Positions 28,799-37,935 of a stretch of DNA of 64,000 bases are shown in pieces. Position numbers and translations under genes: made by a program. Under the pieces are notes generated by a model, which searched no databases, had not been told where the DNA came from, and worked only from the letters and a program-made list of their open reading frames with translations. Every line of letters begins with the position of its first letter. The first letter of the stretch is position 1. Source of the DNA: Mycolicibacterium gilvum (lineage in GTDB: Bacteria > Actinomycetota > Actinomycetes > Mycobacteriales > Mycobacteriaceae); contig NZ_UGQM01000001.1 in NCBI RefSeq assembly GCF_900454025.1, positions 4,898,001 to 4,962,000 of the forward strand, given 5' to 3'.

Positions 28799-31195
28799 CT
28801 ACCCATCGGCGGCCCGCCACAATCTCCGGCGTTCGCCCAGTACATGGCCCTGCACCCACCACAGCACCTCGATCGCCGCCGCGGCGGCGATCCCGATCGC
28901 CAGTGCTGTCGATGTCGTCGTCATGTTCGTCGGGTCGAGGATGAACAACTCCCTGGCCGCCGGGATGCTGAAGATCACGACGTAGGCCAGGGCCGAGATC
29001 GAGACGAGCGCCACCCGCCACCATTCGTAGGGCCGGGCCACCACCGCGAGCACCCACAGTGCCGCGACCAGCAGCGTGATCAAGGCCGCCGTCGAGGCCT
29101 GGGTCTGCTCGGTCTCGGTGGCGGCGCGTCCCTGATAGGCCAGCAGGTACGACGTGAACGTCGCGATCCCGACGACCACGCCGGACGGCAGCGCCGCCGT
29201 CATCACCCGACGGACGAAGCCCGGGTGGGCACGTTCGTTGTTCGGTGCCAGCGACAGCACGAACGCCGGGATCCCGATGGTGAACCACGCCGCGATCGTG
29301 ACGTGGATCGGCTGGAACGGGAACAACAGCGGATCGGTGTCGAAGATCTCGGCGGACAACCCCGCCAGTCCGACCAGCACCGCCAGCAGCACCGAATAGA
29401 CAGTCTTGGTGAGGAACAGGTTCGAGACCCGCTCGATGTTGCCGATCACGCGCCTGCCCTCGCCCACGACATAGGGCAGGGTGGCGAACTTGTTGTCCAG
29501 CAACACGATCTGCGCGACGGCCCGCGAGGCCGAGCTCCCCGAACCCATCGCGACACCGATGTCGGCGTCCTTGAGCGCGAGCACGTCGTTGACGCCGTCC
29601 CCCGTCATCGCCACGGTGTGGCCACGGGACTGCAACGCGTGCACCATCGCCCGCTTCTGGTCGGGCCGGACGCGGCCGAACGTCGTGCACTCCTCCAGCG
29701 TCTCGGCCAGCTCGTCCTGCTGTTCGGGCAGCCGGCGCGCGTCCATCGTCTCGCCCTGCAGACCGAGCGAACCCGCGACCGCACCCACCGAAACGGCGTT
29801 GTCACCGGAGATCACCTTGATGGCGACATGCTGGGAGGCAAAGTAATCCAGCGTGCCACGGGCGTCGGGACGGACGCGCTGTTCCAGGACCACCAGCGCC
29901 GCGGGCGTGACGACGCCGGGCGCGTCGGGGGCGTCGACGGGCCTGTCGCTGGAGCCGAGCAGCAGCACGCGCAGTCCACGGGCGCCGATGCGTTCGGCGT
30001 CCTCGGCGACCGGGGAGGCCGGGTCCAGCAGCACATCGGGGGCGCCGATCACCCAGTTGCCGTGCTCGGCGTAGGAGGCGCCGCTCCACTTGGTCGCGGA
30101 TTTGAACGGCGCGGTGGCGGTCGCCGTCCAGCCCGGCGGCACCGCGTACGCCTCGGCGATGGCGGCCATGCTCGCGTTGGGCCGGGCGTCGTCGGCGGCG
30201 AGTTGGGCGAGAACGTCGGTGACCGAGCGGGACTCGAGCACCTTGAGGTCGCTGACCCGCATCCCGTTCTCGGTCAACGTTCCCGTCTTGTCGGCGCACA
30301 CCACGTCGACCCGGGCCAGGCCCTCGATCGCGGGCAACTCGTTCACCAGACACTGCCGCCGTCCCAGCCGGATCACCCCGACCGCGAACGCGATCGACGT
30401 CATCAGCACCAGACCTTCGGGCACCATCGGAACCAGCGCTCCGACCATGCGCAGCACCGACTCCCGCCAACCGGAGTCGGTGGTGAACAGCTGGGTGTAG
30501 ATGATCAACGCGCCCGCAGGGATCAGCAGATAGGTGATGAACCGCAGAATCTGATTGATGCCGTTGCGCAGTTCCGATCTGACCAGCGTGAACTTGCTGG
30601 CCTCTTCGGCGAGCTTGGCCGCGTAGGCCTCGCGTCCCACCTTGGTCGCGCGGTAGGCGCCGCTGCCCGCGACGACGAAGCTCCCCGACATCACATGGTC
30701 ACCGGCGTCCTTGGCGATGGCGTCGGCCTCGCCTGTGAGCAGGGATTCGTCGACCTCGAGGTTGGTCTCCTCCAGGATCACCCCGTCGACCACGATCTGA
30801 TCTCCGGGCCCCAGCTCGATGACGTCGTCGAGCACCACCTCACTCGGTGGCATCGGCTGGGTCCCGGACTGCCTGCGTACCAACGGTTTCGCCTGCCCGA
30901 CGATCGCGAGCTTGTCCAGTGTCTGTTTGGCGCGCAACTCCTGGATGATCCCGATGGCACTGTTGGCGATGATCAGCAGACCGAAGGCGCCGTTGATGAG
31001 CGAGCCGGTCGAGAGCACGATGACGAACAGCACACCGAGGATCGCGTTGATCCGCGTGAAGACGTTGCCGCGGATGATCTCCGAGACGCTGCGCGCTGCC
31101 CGGGTCGGGACGTCGTTGGTCTTTCCCTCGGCGACGCGGGCGGCGACCTCGGCATCGGAGAGCCCCGCCACGAGGTTGTCGCTGGGCGCGCTCAT
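28799..31195 (-). CDS. ctpE: P-type cation-transporting ATPase CtpE
   Basis: 798 residues from ATG 31195. Phosphorylation motif DKTGT (Asp near residue 301), the actuator TGEAD, nucleotide-domain '[22 protein letters not shown]', and about eight to ten membrane helices. Location beside the Rv0909/Rv0910 and Rv0907-like genes identifies it as the orthologue of M. tuberculosis CtpE (Rv0908), reported to import Ca2+ across the plasma membrane. Cation specificity here follows from orthology only. A 22-bp copy of its first codons lies 119 bp upstream (see repeat entry). Confidence 0.93.
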   Translation of the reverse strand: MSAPSDNLVAGLSDAEVAARVAEGKTNDVPTRAARSVSEIIRGNVFTRINAILGVLFVIVLSTGSLINGAFGLLIIANSAIGIIQELRAKQTLDKLAIVGQAKPLVRRQSGTQPMPPSEVVLDDVIELGPGDQIVVDGVILEETNLEVDESLLTGEADAIAKDAGDHVMSGSFVVAGSGAYRATKVGREAYAAKLAEEASKFTLVRSELRNGINQILRFITYLLIPAGALIIYTQLFTTDSGWRESVLRMVGALVPMVPEGLVLMTSIAFAVGVIRLGRRQCLVNELPAIEGLARVDVVCADKTGTLTENGMRVSDLKVLESRSVTDVLAQLAADDARPNASMAAIAEAYAVPPGWTATATAPFKSATKWSGASYAEHGNWVIGAPDVLLDPASPVAEDAERIGARGLRVLLLGSSDRPVDAPDAPGVVTPAALVVLEQRVRPDARGTLDYFASQHVAIKVISGDNAVSVGAVAGSLGLQGETMDARRLPEQQDELAETLEECTTFGRVRPDQKRAMVHALQSRGHTVAMTGDGVNDVLALKDADIGVAMGSGSSASRAVAQIVLLDNKFATLPYVVGEGRRVIGNIERVSNLFLTKTVYSVLLAVLVGLAGLSAEIFDTDPLLFPFQPIHVTIAAWFTIGIPAFVLSLAPNNERAHPGFVRRVMTAALPSGVVVGIATFTSYLLAYQGRAATETEQTQASTAALITLLVAALWVLAVVARPYEWWRVALVSISALAYVVIFSIPAARELFILDPTNMTTTSTALAIGIAAAAAIEVLWWVQGHVLGERRRLWRAADG

Positions 31196-31317
31196 CGGGA
31201 TCGTCCCGCCGCTGGGCCGCCGATCGTCCCCAAATCCACTTTTTGCAGACGGTTACTCGCACTTCGTCTGCAAAAGGTGGATTTCGGTGCCCGGCTGTCG
31301 CTGGGCGCGCTCATCGG
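31177..31317. repeat. 22-bp direct repeat enclosing a 20-bp hairpin
   Basis: The 22 bp at 31177-31198, containing the ctpE start codon, recur at 31296-31317 at the end of the next gene. Between them is a stem-loop: AAATCCACTTTTTGCAGACG (31232-31251) and its complement (31265-31284), 19/20 paired with a 13-nt loop. The loop shares ACTCGCACTT with the repeat at 36295-36356. Beyond that it may serve as terminator or promoter spacer. Confidence 0.75.
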
Positions 31318-32906
31318 ACGAACACCCCGTTGCCCTCCTGGTCGAAGTACTCCAGCGTCAGCGCACCGCCGTCGAAGGTCGCCGCCGAAACCGTTCCGGG
31401 AGGGGCGTTCTCCGACGAGACTGGGAACACGAACACGTTGCCGTCCCACGCATCGAGCTCGAAGACGCCACGTGGTCCGAGAGCCAGCTGCAGACGTCCG
31501 TCACGTTCGGTGACGGTCGCCGGGCCCCAGTAGTCGTTGCCGTACACGCCGGTGTAGGAGTCGAGGGGGCCGTGGGTCTGCGCGTTCACGTGACGCTGCT
31601 GTCCCACCAGCGAGCCCACCGGTTTGTCCATGTCGGCGAAAGCCTTGCCGTACAACGCAGCCCAGTCCTGACGTATCTCGCCGAACTGGACGAGGTCGGC
31701 GAACTGCGCGGTCAGCGTCTCGGGGACACCCGTCGGGGTGGCGTTGGTCAGCGCGATGATCGCGACGTCGGCCGACGGCAGGAAGAGCACGTTGGTCGCC
31801 GCGCCGAGCTCGAAGGCCCCCGAGTGGCTCAGCTGTGTGCGCGCCGCCGACGTGGTGCCCACATTGAAGCCGTATCCGTAGAAGCCCGGCCGCATAGCCG
31901 GTTCGGTGGGCGGGGCGGAGGTGACCTGGGGGCTGATCGCGGGCAGTAGCGCCTGCGGATCGATCAGCGCGTTGCCGTCGTGGCGTCCCTCGGCGAGCAC
32001 CATCGCCATCCAGCGCGTCATGTCGTTGACCGACGAGCTGGCCCCTCCGGCGGGCGACTGGGCCTGCGCGTCCCGGACGTAGCGCGGTTGATAGCCGTCG
32101 TCGATGCGGATGTGGCCCACCGCCCTGTCCCGCCGCGATGCGTAATCCTCGAAGCGGTAGCTCGTCACACCCATTCCCAGCGGTCGCAACAGCGTGTCCG
32201 CGGCAAGGTCCTCCCAGCTCTTGCCGGCACCCGTGGCCACCGCCTCGGCGCCGGCCGTCAGCCCGAAGTTGGTGTAGGCGTAGGACGTCCGGAACTGGGC
32301 CAGCGGCAGTTGGCGCAGCCGGTCGAGGACCTGACGGCGGTCATACCCGAGATCTTCGAGTTGGTCGCCGGCATGGTCGGGCAGCCCGGACCGGTGCGAG
32401 AACATGTCCCCGACCGTCACCATCTGCGTGGTCGTCGGGTCCGACAGCGCGAACCAGGGCAACCGGGACACCACCGGGGTGTCCCAGCCGACCTGATCCT
32501 GACCGACCAACGCGGCCACGACCGTCGCGCTGAGCGGTTTGGACAGCGATGCCAGTTGGAACACGGTGTCGGCGTCGACCCGGTTCTCGGGGCTGTCGGA
32601 CTGAGTGTTGTTCTTGACGCCGAACCCCTTGGCGTACACGGTCTTTCCCTGATGCACGACGGCCACCGCCATGCCGGGAACGCCGGACGTCGACATCAGG
32701 TCCTCGGCCAGACCGTCCAGCTTCGCCACCGCATTCGCCACCGCGTTCTCCGGCAACGGCATCGCCGGCACCAGCGGCGGCGGCACATCGGAGAGCGGAC
32801 CCGGCGCCGGCGTGCTCGACGCCGCGGGTTCGGTGCTCTCGGCGGCGCATCCGGCCAGGAGTGCGACGGCCATGACGAGCGCAACCGCCCCGACCCTTGA
32901 TTTCAT
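31311..32906 (-). CDS. Lipoprotein serine hydrolase, beta-lactamase/esterase fold (Rv0907-like)
   Basis: ATG 32906 gives a clean lipoprotein signal (hydrophobic run ending LLAGC), so the product is about 531 residues and membrane-anchored outside. Active-site motifs of the class C beta-lactamase/PBP-like family: SLSK (S-x-x-K), the Tyr-x-Asn of SYAYTNFG, and HSG near residue 365. Mycobacterial relatives behave as esterases or D-aminopeptidase-like enzymes more than as true beta-lactamases. The stop codon is supplied by the duplicated 22-bp segment, so the C-terminus may have been altered. Syntenic with Rv0907. Confidence 0.88.
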   Translation of the reverse strand: MKSRVGAVALVMAVALLAGCAAESTEPAASSTPAPGPLSDVPPPLVPAMPLPENAVANAVAKLDGLAEDLMSTSGVPGMAVAVVHQGKTVYAKGFGVKNNTQSDSPENRVDADTVFQLASLSKPLSATVVAALVGQDQVGWDTPVVSRLPWFALSDPTTTQMVTVGDMFSHRSGLPDHAGDQLEDLGYDRRQVLDRLRQLPLAQFRTSYAYTNFGLTAGAEAVATGAGKSWEDLAADTLLRPLGMGVTSYRFEDYASRRDRAVGHIRIDDGYQPRYVRDAQAQSPAGGASSSVNDMTRWMAMVLAEGRHDGNALIDPQALLPAISPQVTSAPPTEPAMRPGFYGYGFNVGTTSAARTQLSHSGAFELGAATNVLFLPSADVAIIALTNATPTGVPETLTAQFADLVQFGEIRQDWAALYGKAFADMDKPVGSLVGQQRHVNAQTHGPLDSYTGVYGNDYWGPATVTERDGRLQLALGPRGVFELDAWDGNVFVFPVSSENAPPGTVSAATFDGGALTLEYFDQEGNGVFVR

Positions 32907-32934
32907 GATCAGCACGGTACTGCGTCAACGCAGC

Positions 32935-34053
32935 CTACGGCCGCCACCACGGCTCGAATGTCGACCCGGGCAGGACCCGCTCGCCCGGGATCGGCACGGC
33001 GAGACGGACCCCGTCGAGTTCGGCCGCGGTGACCAGACGTTCGACCGGTTCCGCCCACGGATGCGGCGCCAGCCGGAACGTCGCCCAGTGGACGGGCACC
33101 AACACGCTGGCGTCCGGGTCGGCGAGGTCGAGATGGGCCCGCACCGCCTCTTCGGGGTTCATGTGAATGTCGGCGAACGCCGGGTGGTACGCGCCGATCG
33201 GCATCAAGGTCAGGTCGAACGGGCCGTACTGGGCGCCGATGTCGGCGAAGCTCTTGGTGTAGCCGGTGTCGCCGCCGAAGAACGCCTTGTGGCTCGGCCC
33301 GGTGATCACCCAGGAGGCCCACAGGGTGGTGTCCCGTGAGAACAGCCGGCCGGAGAAGTGCCGGGCCGGGGTGCAGATCAGCGTCAGATCGCCGATGCGG
33401 TGTCCTTCGTGCCAGTCGAGCTCGACGATCCGGCGGGACGGTATCCCCCACTTGCGCAGGTGCGCACCGATACCGAGCGGCACCACGAACGGCGCCCGCT
33501 GGGTGCGGGCCAACGCGATGATCGTGTCGATGTCCAGATGGTCGTAGTGGTCGTGGCTGATCACCACGGCGTCGACGGCGGGCAGCGACTCCAGCAGCAG
33601 CGGGACGTCGTGCATCCGTTGCGGACCGACGGTGCGCGACGGCGAGCACCGCTCACTCCAGACCGGGTCCACCAGCACCCGGTAGCCGTCGACCTCGATC
33701 AGCGCACTGGAATGGCCGTACCAGCTGGCCGCGGCGTCGGCGCCCGTCGGCTCCACCGTCGGGGGCTCTTTGAGCGGTATCGGCCGCGGCGGCTTACCGG
33801 CGGAGCCGGCGTTGGCCAGATCGCGCAGTAGTTTGCGCTGCAGCTCGCGATCCATCGGCAGCCCCGACGACGACGATTCGAGGTTGACGAACCTGCCGTC
33901 CTTGTAGTGCGGAGAGCGCCGGGCCACCGGGGCGATCTCGGCAGGTGTGGCGCCGAGGGACGCCGGGGTGCCGTGCAGTGCGCGCAGCACCCACCCGCCG
34001 GCCAGAAGCGACGTCGTCCCGAAGCCGAAGCGAAGCGCAGTCCGGACCACCAT
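32935..34053 (-). CDS. Metallo-beta-lactamase-fold hydrolase (Rv0906/NAPE-PLD-like)
   Basis: ATG 34053 overlaps the echA6 stop (TGATG); 372 residues. Di-zinc ligands: HDHYDH, the His of TPARHFSG, the Asp of FGGDTGY and the His of VPVHWATF. The hydrophobic N-terminus ('FGFGTTSLLAGGWVL') suggests membrane anchoring or export. The pattern fits the N-acyl-phosphatidylethanolamine phospholipase D/UlaG branch, and gene order identifies it with M. tuberculosis Rv0906. Substrate probably a lipid phosphodiester, unproven. Confidence 0.9.
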   Translation of the reverse strand: MVVRTALRFGFGTTSLLAGGWVLRALHGTPASLGATPAEIAPVARRSPHYKDGRFVNLESSSSGLPMDRELQRKLLRDLANAGSAGKPPRPIPLKEPPTVEPTGADAAASWYGHSSALIEVDGYRVLVDPVWSERCSPSRTVGPQRMHDVPLLLESLPAVDAVVISHDHYDHLDIDTIIALARTQRAPFVVPLGIGAHLRKWGIPSRRIVELDWHEGHRIGDLTLICTPARHFSGRLFSRDTTLWASWVITGPSHKAFFGGDTGYTKSFADIGAQYGPFDLTLMPIGAYHPAFADIHMNPEEAVRAHLDLADPDASVLVPVHWATFRLAPHPWAEPVERLVTAAELDGVRLAVPIPGERVLPGSTFEPWWRP

Positions 34054-34787
34054 CAGGCGCCCTTGAACCTCGGCGGGCGCTTCTCGATGCGCGCCACCTG
34101 TGCCTCGATGATGTCCTCGCTCGTCCATGCTCGGTCGTAGAGCTCTTTGTGGGCCGGCCACGGTTCCTCGTAGGCGCCGTCGTCGTTGAGCACCCGCTTG
34201 GCATGCTGCAGCGCCAGCGGTGCGAAACCGGCGATCTCGCCGGCCCAGGCCTGCGCGTCGGCGAGGGTGCCGATCCGGTTGGCCATGCCGGTCTGCAGCG
34301 CGACGTCGGCGGTGAGGCGTTCGGCGGCCAGCAGCATGCCGCGGGCCCGTCCCGCGCCGACCAGCGACGTCAACCGCCGGATGCTCCAGTTGTCCAGCGC
34401 GATACCGTATTTCGCGACCGGGAACTGAAAGTACGCGTCCGGCGCGACGACCCGCAGATCGCAGATCATCGACAGGATCACCCCGGCGCCGATCGCCGGG
34501 CCGTTGATCGCCCCGATCACCGGGACCGGCGCCCTGTCGATCGCCACGTTGAGCGCCTTGGCCTTCTCGGGAAGCTCGTCGGCCACCCCCTGACCGCCGG
34601 ACAGGTCGGCGCCTGAGCTGAACACGTGGCCGGCGCCGGTCAGCACGATCGCGCGGACATCTTCGGTCGCCGCCTTCTCGATCGCGTCGCGCAAACCGTC
34701 CACGATCTCGACGTTGAGCGCGTTGCGCCGCTCGGGGCGCTGCAACTCCAGCGTCATCACGTGGCCGTCCCGCGTCACTCCAATCAT
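34053..34787 (-). CDS. echA6: Enoyl-CoA hydratase-fold protein EchA6
   Basis: 244 residues, the length of M. tuberculosis EchA6 (Rv0905), in the same neighbourhood. The crotonase oxyanion elements SSGADLSG and GPAIGAG are present. The segment that normally carries the catalytic Glu residues reads '[15 protein letters not shown]', with no Glu. This agrees with reports that EchA6 lacks hydratase activity and instead shuttles acyl-CoAs to FAS-II for mycolate synthesis. ATG 34787 is placed by a leaderless -10 box. Confidence 0.92.
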   Translation of the reverse strand: MIGVTRDGHVMTLELQRPERRNALNVEIVDGLRDAIEKAATEDVRAIVLTGAGHVFSSGADLSGGQGVADELPEKAKALNVAIDRAPVPVIGAINGPAIGAGVILSMICDLRVVAPDAYFQFPVAKYGIALDNWSIRRLTSLVGAGRARGMLLAAERLTADVALQTGMANRIGTLADAQAWAGEIAGFAPLALQHAKRVLNDDGAYEEPWPAHKELYDRAWTSEDIIEAQVARIEKRPPRFKGA

Positions 34788-34814
34788 GGCCCCAGAGTAG
34801 TTAGCCTTCTGGAT
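34788..34814. promoter_or_regulatory. 27-bp bidirectional leaderless promoter, echA6/accD3
   Basis: For accD3: TAGCCT (34802-34807), 7 nt before GTG 34815. For echA6: TACTCT on the minus strand (34794-34799), 6 nt before ATG 34787. The two -10 boxes are 2 bp apart, so simultaneous occupancy by two polymerases is unlikely. Confidence 0.6.
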
Positions 34815-36287
34815 GTGAGCCGGATCGGAGCCCTCGCCCTGCGCGACGCAGTCCTCGACGAGGGCTCTTTCCTCAGCTGGGACCGTCCTCCCATCCCCGT
34901 CGTGACCTCCGCCGAATACCGCGCCGAGCTGGCCGCAGCAGCCGACGCGACCGGTCTCGACGAGTCCGTGGTCACCGGTGAGGGGCGGGTGTTCGGGCGG
35001 CGCGTGGCGCTGATCGCGTGTGAGTTCGACTTCCTGGCGGGATCCATCGGCGTGGCCGCCGCCGAACGGATCACCGCCGCCGTGCAGCGCGCGACCGCCG
35101 AGGGTCTGCCTCTGCTGGCCTCCCCCAGCTCCGGCGGCACGCGAATGCAGGAGGGCACCGTCGCGTTCCTGCAGATGGTCAAGATCGCCGCCGCCGTCGA
35201 ACTGCACAAGAAGGGTAATCTGCCCTACCTGGTGTATCTGCGCCATCCGACGACCGGCGGGGTGTTCGCGTCCTGGGGCTCACTCGGGCACGTCACCGCG
35301 GCCGAGCCGGACGCCCTGATCGGATTCCTCGGGCCCCGGGTCTACGAGCACCTCTACGGTGAGCCGTTCCCGTCCGGCGTCCAGACCTCCGAGAACCTGC
35401 AACGCCACGGGGTGATCGACGCGGTCGTCCCGCTCGGGGTGCTGCGCGCCACGGTCGACCGCACGCTGAAGGTCGTCGCCGATGCGCCGGGACCACCGCC
35501 CGCGGCCCCCGAGCCCGAGGTTCTGCCCGACATCCCCGCCTGGGATTCGGTGGAGATCTCGCGGCGACCGGACCGGCCGGGCGTCAGCTTCCTGCTGCGC
35601 CACGGCGCCACCGAACGCGTGCTGCTGTCCGGGACGGGCCAGGGCGAGTCGGCCACCATGATGCTGGCGCTGGCCCGCTTCGGTAATCAACCCGCGGTCG
35701 TGCTCGGCCAGCAGCGCGTGGTGGGCGGGCTGGTCGGGCCCGCCGCGCTGCGCGAGGCCCGCCGCGGCATGGCGCTCGCCGCAAGCCTGAAGCTGCCGCT
35801 GGTGCTGGTCATCGACACCGCCGGCCCCGCGCTGTCGACCGAGGCCGAAGAGGGTGGACTGGCCGGCGAGATCGCGCGCTGCCTGGCCGAACTCGTCACA
35901 CTGGACACACCGACGGTGTCGGTCCTGCTCGGTCAGGGCAGCGGCGGCCCTGCGCTGGCCATGGTGCCGGCCGATCGCGTCCTGGCCGCGCTGCACGGTT
36001 GGCTCGCCCCGCTACCGCCCGAGGGGGCTAGCGCGATCGTGTTCCGCGATGTCGACCACGCTCCGGAACTCGCTGCGGCACAGGGTATTCGCTCGGTTGA
36101 CCTGCTGCGCGACGGCATCGTCGACGCCGTCGTGCCCGAGCATCCCGATGCCGCCGACGAGCCCCGCGCCTTCATCGAGCGGCTGTCGGCCACGATCGCC
36201 GTGGAACTGCATCGGCTGCGTTTCGCGCCCGAGGCGGAACGGTCGGTGTCCCGCCTCGAGCGCTATCGCCGCATCGGGTTGGCGTAG
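34815..36287 (+). CDS. accD3: Acyl-CoA carboxylase carboxyltransferase subunit AccD3
   Basis: GTG 34815 gives 490 residues, close to M. tuberculosis AccD3 (Rv0904c). Two crotonase-like carboxyltransferase halves are visible: the N-terminal '[20 protein letters not shown]' with '[12 protein letters not shown]', and the C-terminal '[20 protein letters not shown]' and '[11 protein letters not shown]'. It transfers CO2 from biotin to an acyl-CoA, together with a biotinylated AccA encoded elsewhere. It is divergent from echA6, giving a small lipid-metabolism locus. Confidence 0.92.
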   Translation: MSRIGALALRDAVLDEGSFLSWDRPPIPVVTSAEYRAELAAAADATGLDESVVTGEGRVFGRRVALIACEFDFLAGSIGVAAAERITAAVQRATAEGLPLLASPSSGGTRMQEGTVAFLQMVKIAAAVELHKKGNLPYLVYLRHPTTGGVFASWGSLGHVTAAEPDALIGFLGPRVYEHLYGEPFPSGVQTSENLQRHGVIDAVVPLGVLRATVDRTLKVVADAPGPPPAAPEPEVLPDIPAWDSVEISRRPDRPGVSFLLRHGATERVLLSGTGQGESATMMLALARFGNQPAVVLGQQRVVGGLVGPAALREARRGMALAASLKLPLVLVIDTAGPALSTEAEEGGLAGEIARCLAELVTLDTPTVSVLLGQGSGGPALAMVPADRVLAALHGWLAPLPPEGASAIVFRDVDHAPELAAAQGIRSVDLLRDGIVDAVVPEHPDAADEPRAFIERLSATIAVELHRLRFAPEAERSVSRLERYRRIGLA

Positions 36288-36294
36288 CTCTTCA

Positions 36295-36356
36295 GCCGAG
36301 ATTGCGACTACGCAGCAAAAGTGCGAGTAGGCGCCTGCTGGAATGCAATTTCGGCG
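36295..36356. repeat. Intergenic palindromic repeat, copy 1 (62 bp)
   Basis: Arms GCCGAGATTGC (36295-36305) and GCAATTTCGGC (36345-36355) enclose a second stem CAGCA/TGCTG and the core AAGTGCGAGT. It sits exactly between the convergent stop codons of accD3 and the GjpA gene, so it could work as a bidirectional terminator. Related copies: 46131-46193 and 51055-52620; a partly related hairpin is at 31232-31284. Confidence 0.75.
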
Positions 36357-36362
36357 TGGGGT

Positions 36363-37673
36363 CTACTCGGCGCCCGCGTCGGTCCCGCTCTCGGTCTCGG
36401 CCTTCTCTGCCTCGGTCTTCTCGGTCTCGGTTTCGGCTTCGGTCTCGACGTCGGTGTCGGCCACCTCGGCCTCCTCGACTTCCTCGACTTCCTCGACTTC
36501 CTCAGCCTCCTCCTCGACCGTCTCGACCTCGTCGTTGACGGCCTCGTCGGATGCGGTCGTGTCGTCCTCTTCGGCGACTCCTTCCCCGTCCTGGTCCTCG
36601 GAAACCGCCGGCGCTGTGGAGGATTCGGGGGCCGAGCCGCCTGACGCACTCTCCGCGTCCTCGGCGGCGCCGACAACCGCGGCGGTCCCCGTTTCCAGGG
36701 TCACCGTCGACACCGACGCCAACGAGGTGTCCGTCGCCTCGCGCAGCGTGGACTGCGGGGTCAGCGGCGGGGCCAGCGGGTTGCCCTCCCCGTCCCAACC
36801 GATGGCCTTCGCGATGACCTTCGACAGCGCGACCAGCGAGCCGATCAACCCGGCGCCCTGTCCGGGCAGCTCGTCGCCCGGACCGAAGACCAGGTTGAGG
36901 CTGTTGAACATCGAGCCCCCGGGGCTGAGCAGCCCGCCGAAGTTCAGCTCGACCTCCATGCCCGGAATCGGCAGCTCCAGGCCGAGTGCGGTGAGCAGCG
37001 GCGTCACCACCATCGACTGACCGCCGTTGAGGAATGCGTCCGCCATGGCGGTGGGGATGTTGATCAGCGTGTTGATGGCAGCACCGAGGTCCGCGTCCTC
37101 ACCGATCAGGCTCTGGAACACCGAGTGGATGCCGCCGCCCAGCGCGAGCACCGGGTTCATCACCAGGCCCGCCAGGCCGACCAGGACGCCGCTGAGATAG
37201 GTCGTGGTGAACTCCAGCAGCGGGACCAGCTGCGGCGGCGCGGGCTCGATCGCCCCCGGAATTCCGTCGACGATCAGCTCGTAGATGGACGCGTGCAGGG
37301 GCTCCAGCGTGCTCGGATCCTCGGCGAACGGCGAGCGCAACCCGGCCACCAGATTCGTCCCCATCTGCCCGAGGATCGCGCCGATGTCGGGGAGCTGACC
37401 GAGGTAGCCGATCTGGTTGGCGATGATCTGCTGCAGGATCGGCGCCGGCGCCTCCAACCACGCGTCCACCAGAGCGGCGACGTTGACCTCGGAGGAATTG
37501 AAGAGCTCCAGCAGCGGTGTCAACGGGTCGATCGCCGCGTTCAGCTGCACCCCCGTGCTGACCACCTTGAGGTCGGGCAACGTCGGGGTCACCACCACGG
37601 GCGCGATGGCGATGGCACTCGCGCCCAGCATCGCTACGCCGGCGGTCGCATACGGACGGAGAGTGGTGTACAT
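36363..37673 (-). CDS. GjpA-type outer-membrane porin candidate with acidic tail
   Basis: ATG 37673 has GAGGAG five nt upstream, so a longer open frame to 37700 is not used. 436 residues: an N-terminal export signal ('LRPYATAGVAMLGASAIAIA'), a long hydrophobic/Gly-rich region of helical segments (about 35-320), and a C-terminal tail of about 95 residues composed almost only of Glu, Val, Thr, Ala and Asp. The N-terminal part resembles the Gordonia GjpA porin group of mycolata. The acidic tail could bind cations or stay disordered in the cell wall. Function by family only. Confidence 0.68.
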   Translation of the reverse strand: MYTTLRPYATAGVAMLGASAIAIAPVVVTPTLPDLKVVSTGVQLNAAIDPLTPLLELFNSSEVNVAALVDAWLEAPAPILQQIIANQIGYLGQLPDIGAILGQMGTNLVAGLRSPFAEDPSTLEPLHASIYELIVDGIPGAIEPAPPQLVPLLEFTTTYLSGVLVGLAGLVMNPVLALGGGIHSVFQSLIGEDADLGAAINTLINIPTAMADAFLNGGQSMVVTPLLTALGLELPIPGMEVELNFGGLLSPGGSMFNSLNLVFGPGDELPGQGAGLIGSLVALSKVIAKAIGWDGEGNPLAPPLTPQSTLREATDTSLASVSTVTLETGTAAVVGAAEDAESASGGSAPESSTAPAVSEDQDGEGVAEEDDTTASDEAVNDEVETVEEEAEEVEEVEEVEEAEVADTDVETEAETETEKTEAEKAETESGTDAGAE

Positions 37674-37935
37674 ATGGCTCCTCTTTGTCGAAATGATCAA
37701 GGCGCCGGGAACATTACTGCAAAGTAAGTTGACTTATTTGCGGTTTCATCAATTTTTCTGACTTCAGGGTAAGTTACTGGTCTAGACCGCTTGGGCTCCA
37801 GCTGCCGAACCATCTGCCCAGCTCACAGGCGTTCTTTTCACCGCTGGTCAACGCTGATCTCGCGCAGACCCTCACGAGACGTTCACTTTCGGTTAGCTGG
37901 GTCCTTGCGTAGGCCAGAACCGACCGGACGGGGCG
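37674..37935. promoter_or_regulatory. Intergenic region with GGTCTAGACC palindrome
   Basis: 262 bp between the porin gene start and the 3' end of the YhgE gene. A perfect 10-bp palindrome GGTCTAGACC (37779-37788) lies about 105 bp upstream of the porin start and matches the core of HutC/DasR-type GntR operators. It probably contains the porin promoter; no gene is seen. Confidence 0.4.

Noticed and set aside
28844..31513. Plus-strand open frame of 889 codons opposite ctpE
   Set aside because: It is antisense to a complete, motif-rich P-type ATPase, has Arg/His/Gln-rich low-complexity translation and no ribosome site.
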